Source: Bacteroidetes bacterium GWB2_32_14
GTDB taxonomy: Bacteria > Bacteroidota > Bacteroidia > Bacteroidales > UBA12077
Assembly: GCA_001768235.1 (NCBI GenBank)
Contig: MENK01000035.1
Span: forward strand, 250,183-314,182
Direction of reading: 5' to 3'
Length of the DNA: 64,000 nt
Below are positions 54,189 through 64,000 of the stretch, one piece after another; the stretch's first letter is position 1; the number at the start of each line of letters is the position of its first letter. The translations under genes were made by a program, and so were the position numbers. Below the pieces are notes generated by a model. The model was not told the DNA's origin. It ran no database searches and saw only the letters and a program-made list of their open reading frames with translations.

Positions 54189-56990
54189 TTTTTGACTAAG
54201 GGTTTTATTGTTAAAAATGATTTGGATAATATAAACTCCTTTTGGTACAGAATAAAGCTGAATCTCTTTATTTATTTCGTTTGTATTTATTCTCTCTTCG
54301 TGAACAATATTCCCGGTAATATTAATTATTCTAATTATTGCCCCGGAATATTTTGTTAAGTCATTGTCAAGAATTAGTGTAAAATTTCCAGGATTCGGAT
54401 TAGGAAAAATTTGAAAGTTTGTTTCCGGATTATCAATTTGAGAAATAGAATTTAATATCAGATGCTTTACTTCCGAAGTTTCTGTACAACCCGCAAAATT
54501 TGTTACTTCAAGAGAATAATCTCCATCTTGAAGGATAGTATAAGTTTTTGAAACAGCGCCGGGTATTATTTCATCATTTAAAAACCATTGATTTCCATAA
54601 GGAGATGTTGAAGTTAGTATATTCCCGCTCACGGTAAAATCGGGTAAATTGCTAAACCCAAATACTTTAATAAAATCAGGGATATATTTAATGTATGTAT
54701 TATTTGCAATTAATGTTACAGGTTTAAGCCCCGGGGTTGTATAAACAATTTTATGAGGGCCAATACCTGTGGCTGTTTTTGGAATAGCTGTTTCACCAAA
54801 ATCCCAACTTAAATCATAGCTGTTATCTAATGATGTTGAAAACAGGATTGTGTCTAAAGTACAAACAGTGTCGCGATCGGACGAAAACTCAACTGAAACA
54901 AATTTTGTATCTTCAGCAATAAGAATACTATCAATACTTATTCCATACCCATGCAGCCCATATCCTTCAAATGCAATTTGAGTATTCTCTGAATTCCCGG
55001 GTAAAGAAACAAATACTTTCTGCCATCCTGTCTTTGGATTTTCAAATGATTTTATTTCTTTCCAGCTTAAAGAATCATTCCCGCGGTAAAGTATTTTTAA
55101 TTTATGAGCTTTATCGCCAATACTGTCTAAATTTAAATAAAATGAAAGTAATGCATTGTTTGTTGTTCCTAAATTAAATTTTGGAAGAATTAATTTTGAT
55201 TTTTCGCCTGAAGTACTGTAGAAATAGGCATTGTAAATTCCTTCGAAAGCAGTATCCAGGTAACCGGCATATCCTCCGCTTTTAAATTCCCAGCCAACGG
55301 TATCATTGGTTTGCTCTTCATAAAAATCTGACGGGATAAAATTGCTGTCGAATAACTGGACATAAGGAAGACTTAATGCATCCATTGTTCTTACCGTTAT
55401 GGTATTCGATTTTGCTGATTCTTTTTTACCCGGATCATTGTATTTTACTGTAATCCAGTATGAATTTATCGTTCCTTTAAATGCAAAAGAATCGATGTAA
55501 TTTGTATTTATTGTAGAATCAAATTTAACAGAGTTTCTATATATATAATAGCTATTGATTTCGGCAGAATTCGTTGGTTCGTTCCAATATAATTTAATGA
55601 TTGTATCAGCAACCGATGCTTTTAGATTTGATGGCATGGTATCGTAAGGTAAAAATCCGTCTAACTCGATTAAACCTGAATTTTGTGGGTCGAGCCAGGC
55701 TTTCAATTGATTATTAATATTGTCGCTGTTTTGCCATGAATGATGAAATTGCTGGTAATAATCATTAAAGTTATAAACACAGTTGGCATCGCCACCGGTT
55801 AAGTCGCCAATTATTCTTTTGTTTTGATCAAACAAGGGAGAACCAGAAGAGCCTCCTTCTGTTGTGCCTGAATCCCATGCATCAATCCACCAATGAGTAA
55901 AAGAGGAGTAATCAGTTTCGTAATTTCCCGTCGTGGCACCGTCAAGCGATTTGGTAATTTTTTTTACATCACCAGAAGGATGGTGAATTGAAGTCGCGGA
56001 TGTTGGATCGGATATATTCCTGTTCCAACCCGCGTAATATGGAAAATATGCCGCAGGAGGTTCGGAGCTGAGTTCTAATAGAGTAAAATCTAAACTGTTG
56101 TTTGCCGATGTTGCTATTATTGTTGAACCAGAAAGGGTTTGGTCGGTAGGCCCGTCTATACCGTTACATTCCGGGCTTTCGTAATTAAAATAAAAGATTG
56201 CCGCTGATGCTTCATAAGCCTGATCGATGCAATGTTGAGCTGTTAATAAAAAAGGATTGCCATCAAAATTGGTATTGTTTATTAACGCTCCCGTGCAAAG
56301 CCACCCATTCTGAGTTATTTTACAGACTGAATGTTTATGAAGTTGCCACTCATCTCCGTCTGTACAATTAATATCAACATTACAATCCCCGGAGCTGCCA
56401 AAACCTTTTGTATCTTTTGTTAAATGTTCGAAAATATTTTTGTAGTCGTGGGCTATTGATGAAATATGAAATTCACCTTTAAAATCAACGTTCTCTGGTT
56501 CAAAATATTCGATTATAATTTCATCACCTTTTACAGGTGCAGTAGCTAAAATATTATCTGTTTTATTGTTTTTATATGTAAATGCTCCTAGTATATGGGT
56601 TTTATCGGGATTGTAAATAAAAAGTTTTGCCCCAACAGGCAACCTGTATTTATCAAAATAAACACCTAACGAGTATGCTTCTGGTGATTTTATTTTAATA
56701 TTCCATATTTTATCACCGGTTTGTAGTATTTCCCATTCACCGTTTTCTGCCGGATCAACATCAATATCAATAATTTCAGCATATCGCATTGATTTTAATC
56801 CTGTTTGTTCATGTATCTTATCTTCTGAAAGTAATTTGGAAATATTTATTGAAGGCAAAACGATTTCGGGAATTGCTGACGTGTTTTTGTAAAAAATGTA
56901 TGTACTGTTTTTTTCCTGGATTTGCCCATACCCGGGAATAGATAATGTGAAAATAATCAGGCAGAAAATGAAAATAAAAGAATTTTTCAT
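54174..56990 (-). CDS. Secreted trypsin-like serine protease (lysyl-endopeptidase-like) with T9SS signal
   Basis: 938 residues. Signal peptide, a propeptide-like region (~25-200), then an S1-type domain: His253 in LLTAQHCID, Asp301 in SLDFTLLEL, Ser384 in GGSSGSPLF. The layout and Cys pattern (GDCNVDINC, CKITQNGWLCTG) resemble lysyl endopeptidases. An FN3-like segment (~450-530), a beta-rich jelly-roll-like region (~545-690), a PKD-like domain (~695-780) and a type A T9SS sorting domain at the end (IFPNPNPGNFTLIL, ~860-938) follow. Probably a surface or secreted protease exported via SprA. Confidence 0.92.
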   Translation of the reverse strand: MKNSFIFIFCLIIFTLSIPGYGQIQEKNSTYIFYKNTSAIPEIVLPSINISKLLSEDKIHEQTGLKSMRYAEIIDIDVDPAENGEWEILQTGDKIWNIKIKSPEAYSLGVYFDKYRLPVGAKLFIYNPDKTHILGAFTYKNNKTDNILATAPVKGDEIIIEYFEPENVDFKGEFHISSIAHDYKNIFEHLTKDTKGFGSSGDCNVDINCTDGDEWQLHKHSVCKITQNGWLCTGALINNTNFDGNPFLLTAQHCIDQAYEASAAIFYFNYESPECNGIDGPTDQTLSGSTIIATSANNSLDFTLLELSSEPPAAYFPYYAGWNRNISDPTSATSIHHPSGDVKKITKSLDGATTGNYETDYSSFTHWWIDAWDSGTTEGGSSGSPLFDQNKRIIGDLTGGDANCVYNFNDYYQQFHHSWQNSDNINNQLKAWLDPQNSGLIELDGFLPYDTMPSNLKASVADTIIKLYWNEPTNSAEINSYYIYRNSVKFDSTINTNYIDSFAFKGTINSYWITVKYNDPGKKESAKSNTITVRTMDALSLPYVQLFDSNFIPSDFYEEQTNDTVGWEFKSGGYAGYLDTAFEGIYNAYFYSTSGEKSKLILPKFNLGTTNNALLSFYLNLDSIGDKAHKLKILYRGNDSLSWKEIKSFENPKTGWQKVFVSLPGNSENTQIAFEGYGLHGYGISIDSILIAEDTKFVSVEFSSDRDTVCTLDTILFSTSLDNSYDLSWDFGETAIPKTATGIGPHKIVYTTPGLKPVTLIANNTYIKYIPDFIKVFGFSNLPDFTVSGNILTSTSPYGNQWFLNDEIIPGAVSKTYTILQDGDYSLEVTNFAGCTETSEVKHLILNSISQIDNPETNFQIFPNPNPGNFTLILDNDLTKYSGAIIRIINITGNIVHEERINTNEINKEIQLYSVPKGVYIIQIIFNNKTLSQKLLIS

Positions 56991-57203
56991 TTATAATTTT
57001 TTGTAAAACTATCAAATATACAATTTGTTTTTCTTCATTTCAACAACACGAAAAATTTCATTTGGTTCGATTTTAAAAATAACAGCTTAAAAAATGGAAT
57101 AAATGGAAGCTTTCTTTAAATCAGGCAATAATATAAAACTGTATTTTAAATTTTTACATCCCCGAAATTTATGTATTTTTAGCGTTTGTAAAATTTGCAA
57201 GCA

Positions 57204-57785
57204 ATGTACGAATTTATAAAAGGCAAAATACAGGAAATATTTCCCACATATCTTGTTTTAGAAAATTCTGAAATAGGTTATTTTATTCATATTTCGGTAA
57301 ATACATATTCAAAAATTTCAGGGCATCAGGAATGCATGCTTTATATTCACGAGGTTATCCGCGAAGATGCCCATTTACTTTTTGGGTTTTTTGATAAAAA
57401 AGAACGTGATATTTTTTTGCAACTGATTTCTGTTTCAGGTATTGGTGCGAATACAGCAAGAATGATGCTTTCATCGTTATCTCCCGGCGAAATTCAAACA
57501 GCTATAATGCAGGGGAATGTTCCACTGCTTAAAAGTATAAAAGGAGTAGGTGCAAAAACTGCAGAAAGAATAATTGTTGATTTACGCGATAAAGTCGGGA
57601 AATTACCGGATGGTCTGGAAATAATTACTCATTCAGACAATACTATTAAAGAGGAAGCGTTATCTGCTTTAGTAATGTTGGGTTTTCCTAAAGCTAAAAT
57701 TGAGAAACTGTTAAGTGATATTCTAAAAGAATTTCAAGGACTTACTGTTGAAAACCTTGTAAAAGAAGCTCTTAAAAGGGCGTAA
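57204..57785 (+). CDS. ruvA: Holliday junction DNA helicase subunit RuvA
   Basis: 193 residues from the ATG at 57204; a TTG 9 bp earlier is less likely. Three domains: the N-terminal OB fold (MYEFIKGKIQEIFPTYLVLE), tandem helix-hairpin-helix motifs (VSGIGANTARMMLSSL, IKGVGAKTAERIIVDLRDK) and the C-terminal RuvB-binding helices (EALSALVMLGFPKAKIEKLL). It binds four-way junctions during recombination. Its stop codon overlaps the sprA start (TAATG). Confidence 0.95.
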   Translation: MYEFIKGKIQEIFPTYLVLENSEIGYFIHISVNTYSKISGHQECMLYIHEVIREDAHLLFGFFDKKERDIFLQLISVSGIGANTARMMLSSLSPGEIQTAIMQGNVPLLKSIKGVGAKTAERIIVDLRDKVGKLPDGLEIITHSDNTIKEEALSALVMLGFPKAKIEKLLSDILKEFQGLTVENLVKEALKRA

Positions 57786-60700
57786 TGATTAACCTATTTT
57801 TTGCCTTTGTGTTAAATAAAAATTTAAAATACGTATTCCTCTTATTTTTTGTGCTTTGTACATTTATTGTTGAGGCACATTTTTATAATATGTCGTTTAA
57901 TGAACAGGTATTTTTGAATAATGCTTTTACCCTGAATCTCCCTCCTGATACCATTGATTTGCCATTTCCATTTAAAGATTCGGAAGAATATAACCCGCGA
58001 TTAACAGAGGAAGAATCTCCATTGTTTTTAGGTGAACCCGAAAATATTGAAGAATCTGTTGAATATGATCCCGAAACCAATGAATTTATTGTTTCTAAAA
58101 AGGCAGGTTCTGTTGATTACAGGCCTTCATCGAGAATGACTTATGACGAATACAGTAACTATCAGTTTGAGCAATCGATTAGGAAATACTGGAAACAACG
58201 ATCGCGTGGTGGCAGCGGGGATGCTCAATCGGGGCTTTTCCCAAATTTACGACTGGGAGGAGAAACATTTGATAAAATATTCGGAAGCAATGTAATTAAT
58301 ATTGTTCCAATGGGTTCTGCCGAACTTATTTTCGGGGTGAATATCAATAAGATTGATAACCCGATTCTATCTGAAGATTTGCGTAGTACAACAACCTTTG
58401 ATTTTAAGACCAAAATCACCATGGAGGTTAAGGGAAATGTTGGCGATAAAATTAAACTCGGAATTCGATACGATACCGAAGCTACTTTTGATTTCGAAAA
58501 TCAAACCAAGCTCGAATATGTTGGGAAAGAAGATGAAATTATAAAACGTATCGAAGCAGGGAATGTTACATTGCCTTTACCCGGATCGTTAATTACAGGC
58601 AGCCAGAGTCTTTTTGGTATTAAAACTGAAATGCAGTTTGGTAATCTCACGGTTACAAGTGTTTTTTCACAACAGAAAGGCGAAACCAAAGTAATTAATG
58701 TAAAGGGGGGTGCACAATCGCAAACTTTTGAAATAGGTGCCGATGAATACGAAGCCAATAAACATTTTTTCCTTTCGCATTTTTTTAAAAATAATTATGA
58801 TGATATACTCAAGAACCTTCCTATTGTTAATTCACCATACAATATTACCCGTGTTGAAGTTTGGGTAACAAATAAAACAAACAACTTTGAAGAAAACAGA
58901 AATATACTTGCATTACTCGATTTGGCTGAAGCCGATACTATTTTTGCATCACCAGATATTATAAATCCCGCTACTATTTTTCAACCAAATCCTGCAAATA
59001 ATACAAACGGATTATATGATAAGCTATATAACCTGGCTGGTATTCGCGATATAAATCAAATACAAAATGTACTTCGACCCTGGGAAGTTTATAATTATAA
59101 TTCGGGGCAGGATTTCGAAAAAATTGAAAATGCCCGAAAACTAAAAGAAAATGAATATACAATTAACGAACGTTTGGGTTACATTTCGTTAAATTCTGCA
59201 TTAAATTCCGATGAGGTTTTAGCTGTTGCTTACGAATATTACTATAATGGCGAACGTTTCCAGGTTGGAGAATTTTCGACCGATGGGTTAACAGGCTCAA
59301 GTGTATTACTTGTAAAACTTTTAAAAGGAACAACCCTTACCCCAAGTATTCCAACCTGGGATTTGATGATGAAAAACGTGTATGCTATTGGTGCATACCA
59401 GGTTAATTCTGATGATTTTATTCTCGATGTGCTTTACCAGGATGATAAAACGGGTAATGCAATCAATTTTATTCCGGATGGAAAAATAAATAAAAAAATA
59501 TTACTCAAGGTTTTAAATCTTGATAATTTAAACAGCCAGCTGGATGAATCTCCCGACGGGAGGTTTGATTTTATTGAAGGTACAACTGTTAACTCGTCTA
59601 ACGGAAGGATTATTTTTCCCGTTTTACAACCTTTTGGCAGTTATTTGAGAGAAGCTTTTGGTGAAAGCGATGCCGATCAGATTATTGCCGACAAATATGT
59701 TTTCCAGGAACTTTACGATACAACAATTACTTATGCCAAATTAGTAGCTGAAAAAAATAAGTTCTTATTAAGGGGCGAATACCGTTCTGCTGTTAGTTCA
59801 GAAATTTCGTTAAGTGCAATAAATATCCCGCAAGGTTCGGTAGTAGTTACGGCAGGAGGAAGAAAACTTACCGAAAATATAGAATATACCGTAGATTATA
59901 ATTTGGGAAGGGTACGAATTATTGATGCCGGTTTGCTCGAATCAGGAACTCCAATACAGGTGTCGCTCGAAAGCAATGCTCTTTACAGTATCCAATCAAA
60001 AACATTAATCGGAACGCACTTAAATTACCGGATTTCTGACGATTTTAATATTGGCGGTACGGTTATTAATTTAACCGAACGGCCTTTAACCCAAAAAGTA
60101 GCAATTGGCGAAGAACCCATATCAAACACTATTTGGGGTTTAAATACATCATACCGTACAGAATCCCAGTTTTTAACAACATTAGTCGATTATCTTCCAT
60201 TTCTTGAAACCAAAGAAAAATCTGCAATAAATTTTGATGCAGAATTTGCACATCTTATTCCTGGACATTCCGATGCTATTGAAGAAGAAGGAAATGCATA
60301 TATCGATGATTTTGAGGGAAGTGAAACGTCATTTGATATCCGAACATATAATTCATGGGTATTATCGAGTATTCCGCAGGGCCAGTCCGATCTTTTTCCC
60401 GAAGCAAATGCTGATAGTGTTGCCTCCGGGTATAATCGTGCAAAAATTGCCTGGTACAAAATTGATCCCTTGTTTTTACGAAACTCATCTTTAACTCCGG
60501 GGCATATAAAAAGTGATCCTGAACAACAATCGAGTCATTTTGTACGGGAAATTTTTGAACAGGAAATTTTCCCAAATAAGGAATCAGAAACACAGGTACC
60601 AACTGCATTACAAGTATTAAACCTGGCTTATTACCCCAGAGAAAGAGGCCCGTATAATTTTACAACCAATTCTTTAAATGCAGACGGAACATTAAGTAAT

Positions 60701-63700
60701 CCGGAAGAACGATGGGCTGGGATAATGAGAGAAATGCCTCAAAAAGATTTTGAAACTTCAAATGTGGAATATATCGAGTTTTGGTTAATGGATCCTTTTG
60801 TTTATGATTCTTTACATACTGGTGGTGAACTGTATTTTAACCTGGGGAATATTTCAGAAGATATATTAAAAGACTCTCGAAAAAGCTTTGAAAACGGGTT
60901 GCCAAATTCTGCCGAAGTTATTGATGTTGATACAACAGCATGGGGCAGGGTACCTTCAAACCAGTCAATTGTTGATGCTTTTGACTTAACCCAGGCAAAT
61001 GCCCGTAAATACCAGGATGCAGGGTTGGATGGACTTACCGATTCCGATGAACAGCAGTTTTTCAATTGGTATTTAACAGCTTTGAATGCTGTTGTCAGCA
61101 CAGATGCTTTACAGAAAATCGAGAACGACCCATCAGCCGATAATTATCATTATTATCGCGGGGGTGATTATGATGCTGAAAAAGTTAGTATTCTTAATCG
61201 GTATAAAAATTTTAATAATCATGAAGGAAACTCTCCAACCGATGAACAATCGCCAGAAGGTTATCCTACATCGGCAACGAATGAACCCGATGTTGAAGAT
61301 ATTGACAGTGATAATACGTTAAGTGAAACAGAAAGTTACTTCCAGTATAAGGTTGAATTACGCCCCAATATGATGCGTGTTGGAGAGAATAATATCGTGG
61401 ATAAAAGAACGGCTACTGTCAAACTTCCTGTTGGAGAGGGGACAATTACATGGTATCAGTTTCGCATACCTGTTCGTGAACCCGAACGTGTTGTGGGGGC
61501 AATTCAGGATTTTAAATCCATCCGTTTTATGCGTATGTTTATGAGAGATTTCGAAGACAGTATAATTCTTCGATTTGGAAAACTCGAATTGGTTCGTGGT
61601 GAGTGGCGAAAATACAACCTTTCACTTATGGAAGGCCACGAAGCTATTTCAACACCCGAATATTCAAATGGAATTCTGGATATTGCATCAATAAATATTG
61701 AAGAAAATACGAATTATGTTTTACCTCCCGGAGTTGACCGTGTAATAGATCCTACAAACCCTCAGTTAAGGCAGTTGAATGAACAATCGATGGTGCTTCG
61801 AATCAAAAGCCTTGATGATGGTGACGCACGTGCTGCATATAAATCTCTCAACCTGGATATCAGGCAATATAAAAAACTTAAATTATTTGTTCATGCTGAA
61901 CCGCTTGAAACAGAAATATTAAAAGACGAGGATTTGCGTATTTTTGTTCGTTTAGGAACCGATTACCGGGATAATTACTACGAATACGAAATACCTCTTG
62001 TAACAAGTAACCCTGGCGATAAAAACCGCAATAGTGTTTGGCCTGACGAGAATAATGTGGAAATCATACTGGATGAACTGGTTAATGTTAAGCAAACCAG
62101 GAACACCGAGATGCAAAAAGCTAACTCGGCAATTGCTATAAATTCCATTTTTTCGGTTTACGATGGCAATACCAGGTTAACTGTTCGTGGAAACCCCAAC
62201 CTGAGTAATGTAAAAACAATAATGATTGGTATTCGAAACCCGAGCAAACAAAGTAATATTCTTTCTGATGATGATGGAATGCCTAAATCAGGAGAAATAT
62301 GGGTTAACGAATTACGGTTAACCGATTTTAAAGAAGATGGCGGATGGGCTGCACGAGCCCGATTATCGACAAGGCTGGCCGATTTTGGAACCGTGAATGT
62401 TGCAGGAAGCATGAGCACTCCCGGTTTTGGAAGCATCGAAAAGAAAGTGAACGAACGCAGTAAAGAAGAAATTATTGAGTATGATTTATCCACGAATCTT
62501 GATTTGGGTAAATTTTTCCCTGAAAAGGCACAGGTAAGTATTCCAATGTATGCAGGATATTCAGAAGGGTTTATTAATCCCGAGTATAATCCGCTTGATC
62601 CTGATGTCCCCTTAAAGGTTGCTCTTGATAATGCTGCATCAAAAACGGAAAGAGATTCAATAAAAAATATTGCACAGGATTATACCGAACGAAAAAGTTT
62701 AAATTTTACTAACGTGAAAATTAATAAACCGTTAGAGAAACCCCGGGTATATGATCCATCAAACTTTTCTGTGAGTTATTCATATAACGAAGTATTCTCA
62801 AAAAATATTAACACGGAGTACAATATTCAAAAGAATTACAGGGGAGGGATTAACTATAATTATATTACCCGACCAAAAAATGTTACTCCATTTCGAAAGG
62901 TGAAGTTTTTTAATAACAACTCGATGGCTCTTTTTCGCGATTTCAATTTCTATTACCTGCCATCGAGTTTTGTATTCAGAACAGATATGTACAGGAGATA
63001 CCAGGAAGTAAAAACACGAAATATAAGCAACCCGGATAATATTATTGAACCAACATTCAGTAAAGACTTTACCTGGAACAGGTATTACGATTTAAAATAC
63101 GATATTGCCCGCTCTTTAAAACTCGATTTTTCTGCACAAAATGTGGCTCGTATCGACGAACCATATGGAATTGTTGATAAAAACAGAGATAGAGATTCTT
63201 ACGAACACTGGAAAGACTCTGTTTGGAATAATATCAAAAATTTTGGCCGCAATACACAGTACAATCAAAATATTAATTTAACCTATACTGTTCCAATAAA
63301 TAAAATACCTCTGTTCGACTGGGTAAATGCATCTGCCCGGTACAATGGAACATACAACTGGGATGCAGGGCCCGTTTTAAAATCATATGCTTTTGAACGA
63401 GGTAATACAATCCGTAATTCAAGAACGTATCAATTAAACGGGCAAACAAACCTGCTTACTTTGTACAATAAGGTTGGTTTCTTAAAAAAGATTAACCAGA
63501 AATACAGCAGTACTGCAAACCGCAAAAAAAGCAAAAAGCTTGAAGCAGTTACTTATAGAGAGGAAAAAGTAAGCTTAAAGGCCAACCGTTCGAAAACAAT
63601 TAATCATGAATTATTAACTGAAGATATTACAGTTAAAGTGATTGATAAAAATGGCAAAGATATAAAAGGGGAAGTAGAAATTATTTCGAAAAACAAAGTA

Positions 63701-64000
63701 AAATTCAAACCAGAGATTGATGCTGATGATGTAACGATTAGTGTTCAGGGAAAAATTGAAAAGAAAGAAAATCCATTTATATTTATAGCAGAAAATACAG
63801 CCCTTCTGTTAATGTCGGTAAAAAATATATCCGTTTCATATTCAGTAACCGAAGGGTCGAGTATATCCGGGTATAAACCATCAACATCCATACTGGGAAT
63901 GGAAAATGCTTTTGAATCATCTTCGGCACCTGGATGGCCTTACGTTTTCGGATGGCAGGATGAAGATTTTGTAGCTAATGCAATTAAAAATGGTTGGTAC
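57785..64000 (+). CDS. sprA: T9SS outer-membrane translocon / cell-surface protein SprA (Sov), 3' end outside the window
   Basis: The frame from the ATG at 57785 is open for 2072 codons to the last base of the window; full-length SprA is usually ~2400 residues, so a few hundred C-terminal residues are missing. N-terminal signal-like helix (NLKYVFLLFFVLCTFIVEA), then repeated SprA segments: FDKIFGSNVINIVPMGSAEL, FNIGGTVINLTERPLTQKV, LIPGHSDAIEEEGNAYIDDFEGSE, GEIWVNELRLTDFKEDGGWAARARL. SprA forms a giant beta-barrel through which T9SS cargo leaves the cell and is needed for gliding in related bacteria. It follows ruvA with a TAATG overlap, an arrangement also known in Flavobacterium. The window holds at least three likely cargo proteins. 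Confidence 0.95.
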   Translation, partial: MINLFFAFVLNKNLKYVFLLFFVLCTFIVEAHFYNMSFNEQVFLNNAFTLNLPPDTIDLPFPFKDSEEYNPRLTEEESPLFLGEPENIEESVEYDPETNEFIVSKKAGSVDYRPSSRMTYDEYSNYQFEQSIRKYWKQRSRGGSGDAQSGLFPNLRLGGETFDKIFGSNVINIVPMGSAELIFGVNINKIDNPILSEDLRSTTTFDFKTKITMEVKGNVGDKIKLGIRYDTEATFDFENQTKLEYVGKEDEIIKRIEAGNVTLPLPGSLITGSQSLFGIKTEMQFGNLTVTSVFSQQKGETKVINVKGGAQSQTFEIGADEYEANKHFFLSHFFKNNYDDILKNLPIVNSPYNITRVEVWVTNKTNNFEENRNILALLDLAEADTIFASPDIINPATIFQPNPANNTNGLYDKLYNLAGIRDINQIQNVLRPWEVYNYNSGQDFEKIENARKLKENEYTINERLGYISLNSALNSDEVLAVAYEYYYNGERFQVGEFSTDGLTGSSVLLVKLLKGTTLTPSIPTWDLMMKNVYAIGAYQVNSDDFILDVLYQDDKTGNAINFIPDGKINKKILLKVLNLDNLNSQLDESPDGRFDFIEGTTVNSSNGRIIFPVLQPFGSYLREAFGESDADQIIADKYVFQELYDTTITYAKLVAEKNKFLLRGEYRSAVSSEISLSAINIPQGSVVVTAGGRKLTENIEYTVDYNLGRVRIIDAGLLESGTPIQVSLESNALYSIQSKTLIGTHLNYRISDDFNIGGTVINLTERPLTQKVAIGEEPISNTIWGLNTSYRTESQFLTTLVDYLPFLETKEKSAINFDAEFAHLIPGHSDAIEEEGNAYIDDFEGSETSFDIRTYNSWVLSSIPQGQSDLFPEANADSVASGYNRAKIAWYKIDPLFLRNSSLTPGHIKSDPEQQSSHFVREIFEQEIFPNKESETQVPTALQVLNLAYYPRERGPYNFTTNSLNADGTLSNPEERWAGIMREMPQKDFETSNVEYIEFWLMDPFVYDSLHTGGELYFNLGNISEDILKDSRKSFENGLPNSAEVIDVDTTAWGRVPSNQSIVDAFDLTQANARKYQDAGLDGLTDSDEQQFFNWYLTALNAVVSTDALQKIENDPSADNYHYYRGGDYDAEKVSILNRYKNFNNHEGNSPTDEQSPEGYPTSATNEPDVEDIDSDNTLSETESYFQYKVELRPNMMRVGENNIVDKRTATVKLPVGEGTITWYQFRIPVREPERVVGAIQDFKSIRFMRMFMRDFEDSIILRFGKLELVRGEWRKYNLSLMEGHEAISTPEYSNGILDIASINIEENTNYVLPPGVDRVIDPTNPQLRQLNEQSMVLRIKSLDDGDARAAYKSLNLDIRQYKKLKLFVHAEPLETEILKDEDLRIFVRLGTDYRDNYYEYEIPLVTSNPGDKNRNSVWPDENNVEIILDELVNVKQTRNTEMQKANSAIAINSIFSVYDGNTRLTVRGNPNLSNVKTIMIGIRNPSKQSNILSDDDGMPKSGEIWVNELRLTDFKEDGGWAARARLSTRLADFGTVNVAGSMSTPGFGSIEKKVNERSKEEIIEYDLSTNLDLGKFFPEKAQVSIPMYAGYSEGFINPEYNPLDPDVPLKVALDNAASKTERDSIKNIAQDYTERKSLNFTNVKINKPLEKPRVYDPSNFSVSYSYNEVFSKNINTEYNIQKNYRGGINYNYITRPKNVTPFRKVKFFNNNSMALFRDFNFYYLPSSFVFRTDMYRRYQEVKTRNISNPDNIIEPTFSKDFTWNRYYDLKYDIARSLKLDFSAQNVARIDEPYGIVDKNRDRDSYEHWKDSVWNNIKNFGRNTQYNQNINLTYTVPINKIPLFDWVNASARYNGTYNWDAGPVLKSYAFERGNTIRNSRTYQLNGQTNLLTLYNKVGFLKKINQKYSSTANRKKSKKLEAVTYREEKVSLKANRSKTINHELLTEDITVKVIDKNGKDIKGEVEIISKNKVKFKPEIDADDVTISVQGKIEKKENPFIFIAENTALLLMSVKNISVSYSVTEGSSISGYKPSTSILGMENAFESSSAPGWPYVFGWQDEDFVANAIKNGWY

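Noticed and set aside
57883-62493. Several short open frames on both strands inside 57785-64000
   Set aside because: All lie within the continuous SprA frame and are shadows of it.
1-64000. CRISPR arrays, rRNA genes, prophage or transposase genes
   Set aside because: No regularly spaced repeat series, rRNA signature, phage structural gene or transposase catalytic motif was seen on reading the window.

Overview
The window looks like a chromosomal segment of a low-GC Bacteroidota, probably a free-living Bacteroidales/Marinilabiliales-type organism. Evidence seen in the sequence: a SprA/Sov outer-membrane translocon downstream of ruvA, several secreted proteins with type IX secretion (T9SS) C-terminal sorting domains, a TonB-dependent receptor with a carboxypeptidase-like N-terminal domain, a Reg_prop/Y_Y_Y sensor kinase, very short A-rich leaders instead of Shine-Dalgarno sites, and TAnnTTTG promoter boxes. 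A class II (B12-dependent) ribonucleotide reductase, bacteriohemerythrin, FNR-like regulators and a sulfide:quinone-reductase-like operon suggest life at low oxygen with reduced sulfur. The placement below phylum level is inference.

Layout. 1-1957: end of an exopolysaccharide co-polymerase/tyrosine kinase. 2118-9144: a TonB receptor, its lipoprotein partner and a nucleotide pyrophosphatase/phosphodiesterase, bracketed by two inverted copies of a ~0.4 kb structured, MITE-like repeat. 9604-20234: core metabolism and translation (nrdJ, tdh, a gltX-hemerythrin-tatD-tcdA cluster, glnS, folB, queG). 20248-27120: sensing and accessory genes on the minus strand (MCP, SRPBCC protein, ferredoxin/cytochrome b-like fusion with a Crp-type regulator, CHASE kinase, alpha/beta hydrolase), with a decayed metallophosphoesterase at 22190-22397. 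27317-31865: RNA helicase, small T9SS protein, sirtuin, DNA primase. 31868-35856: giant sensor kinase plus LytTR regulator. 36083-41430: a secreted papain-like protease, a membrane protein, tRNA-Cys and a secreted esterase. 41440-45404: assorted small metabolic and stress genes. 45524-49027: the sulfur operon (SQR-like, DUF1641, DsrC/TusE-like, DsrE2-like) divergent from an FNR-like regulator, with two palindromes sharing TGAT-N4-ATCA between them. 49024-50522: MlaF/MlaE. 50678-57785: mannose-1-P guanylyltransferase, a PorE-like envelope protein ending in SPOR domains, a T9SS trypsin-like protease, ruvA. 57785-64000: sprA, running off the window.

Working together. SprA is the export channel for T9SS cargo, and three likely cargos (papain-like protease, trypsin-like protease, small adhesin-like protein) lie in the same window. 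The PorE-like protein could tie the machine or another outer-membrane assembly to peptidoglycan. The sulfur operon has the clearest visible regulatory logic: a divergent FNR-like gene and twin FNR/CRP-type operators. The least explained element is the repeat pair at 2118-2541 and 8739-9144: it has terminal inverted repeats, nested internal stems that can pair in two exclusive ways, and substitutions that keep these pairings. No CRISPR array, rRNA, prophage or transposase gene was seen.
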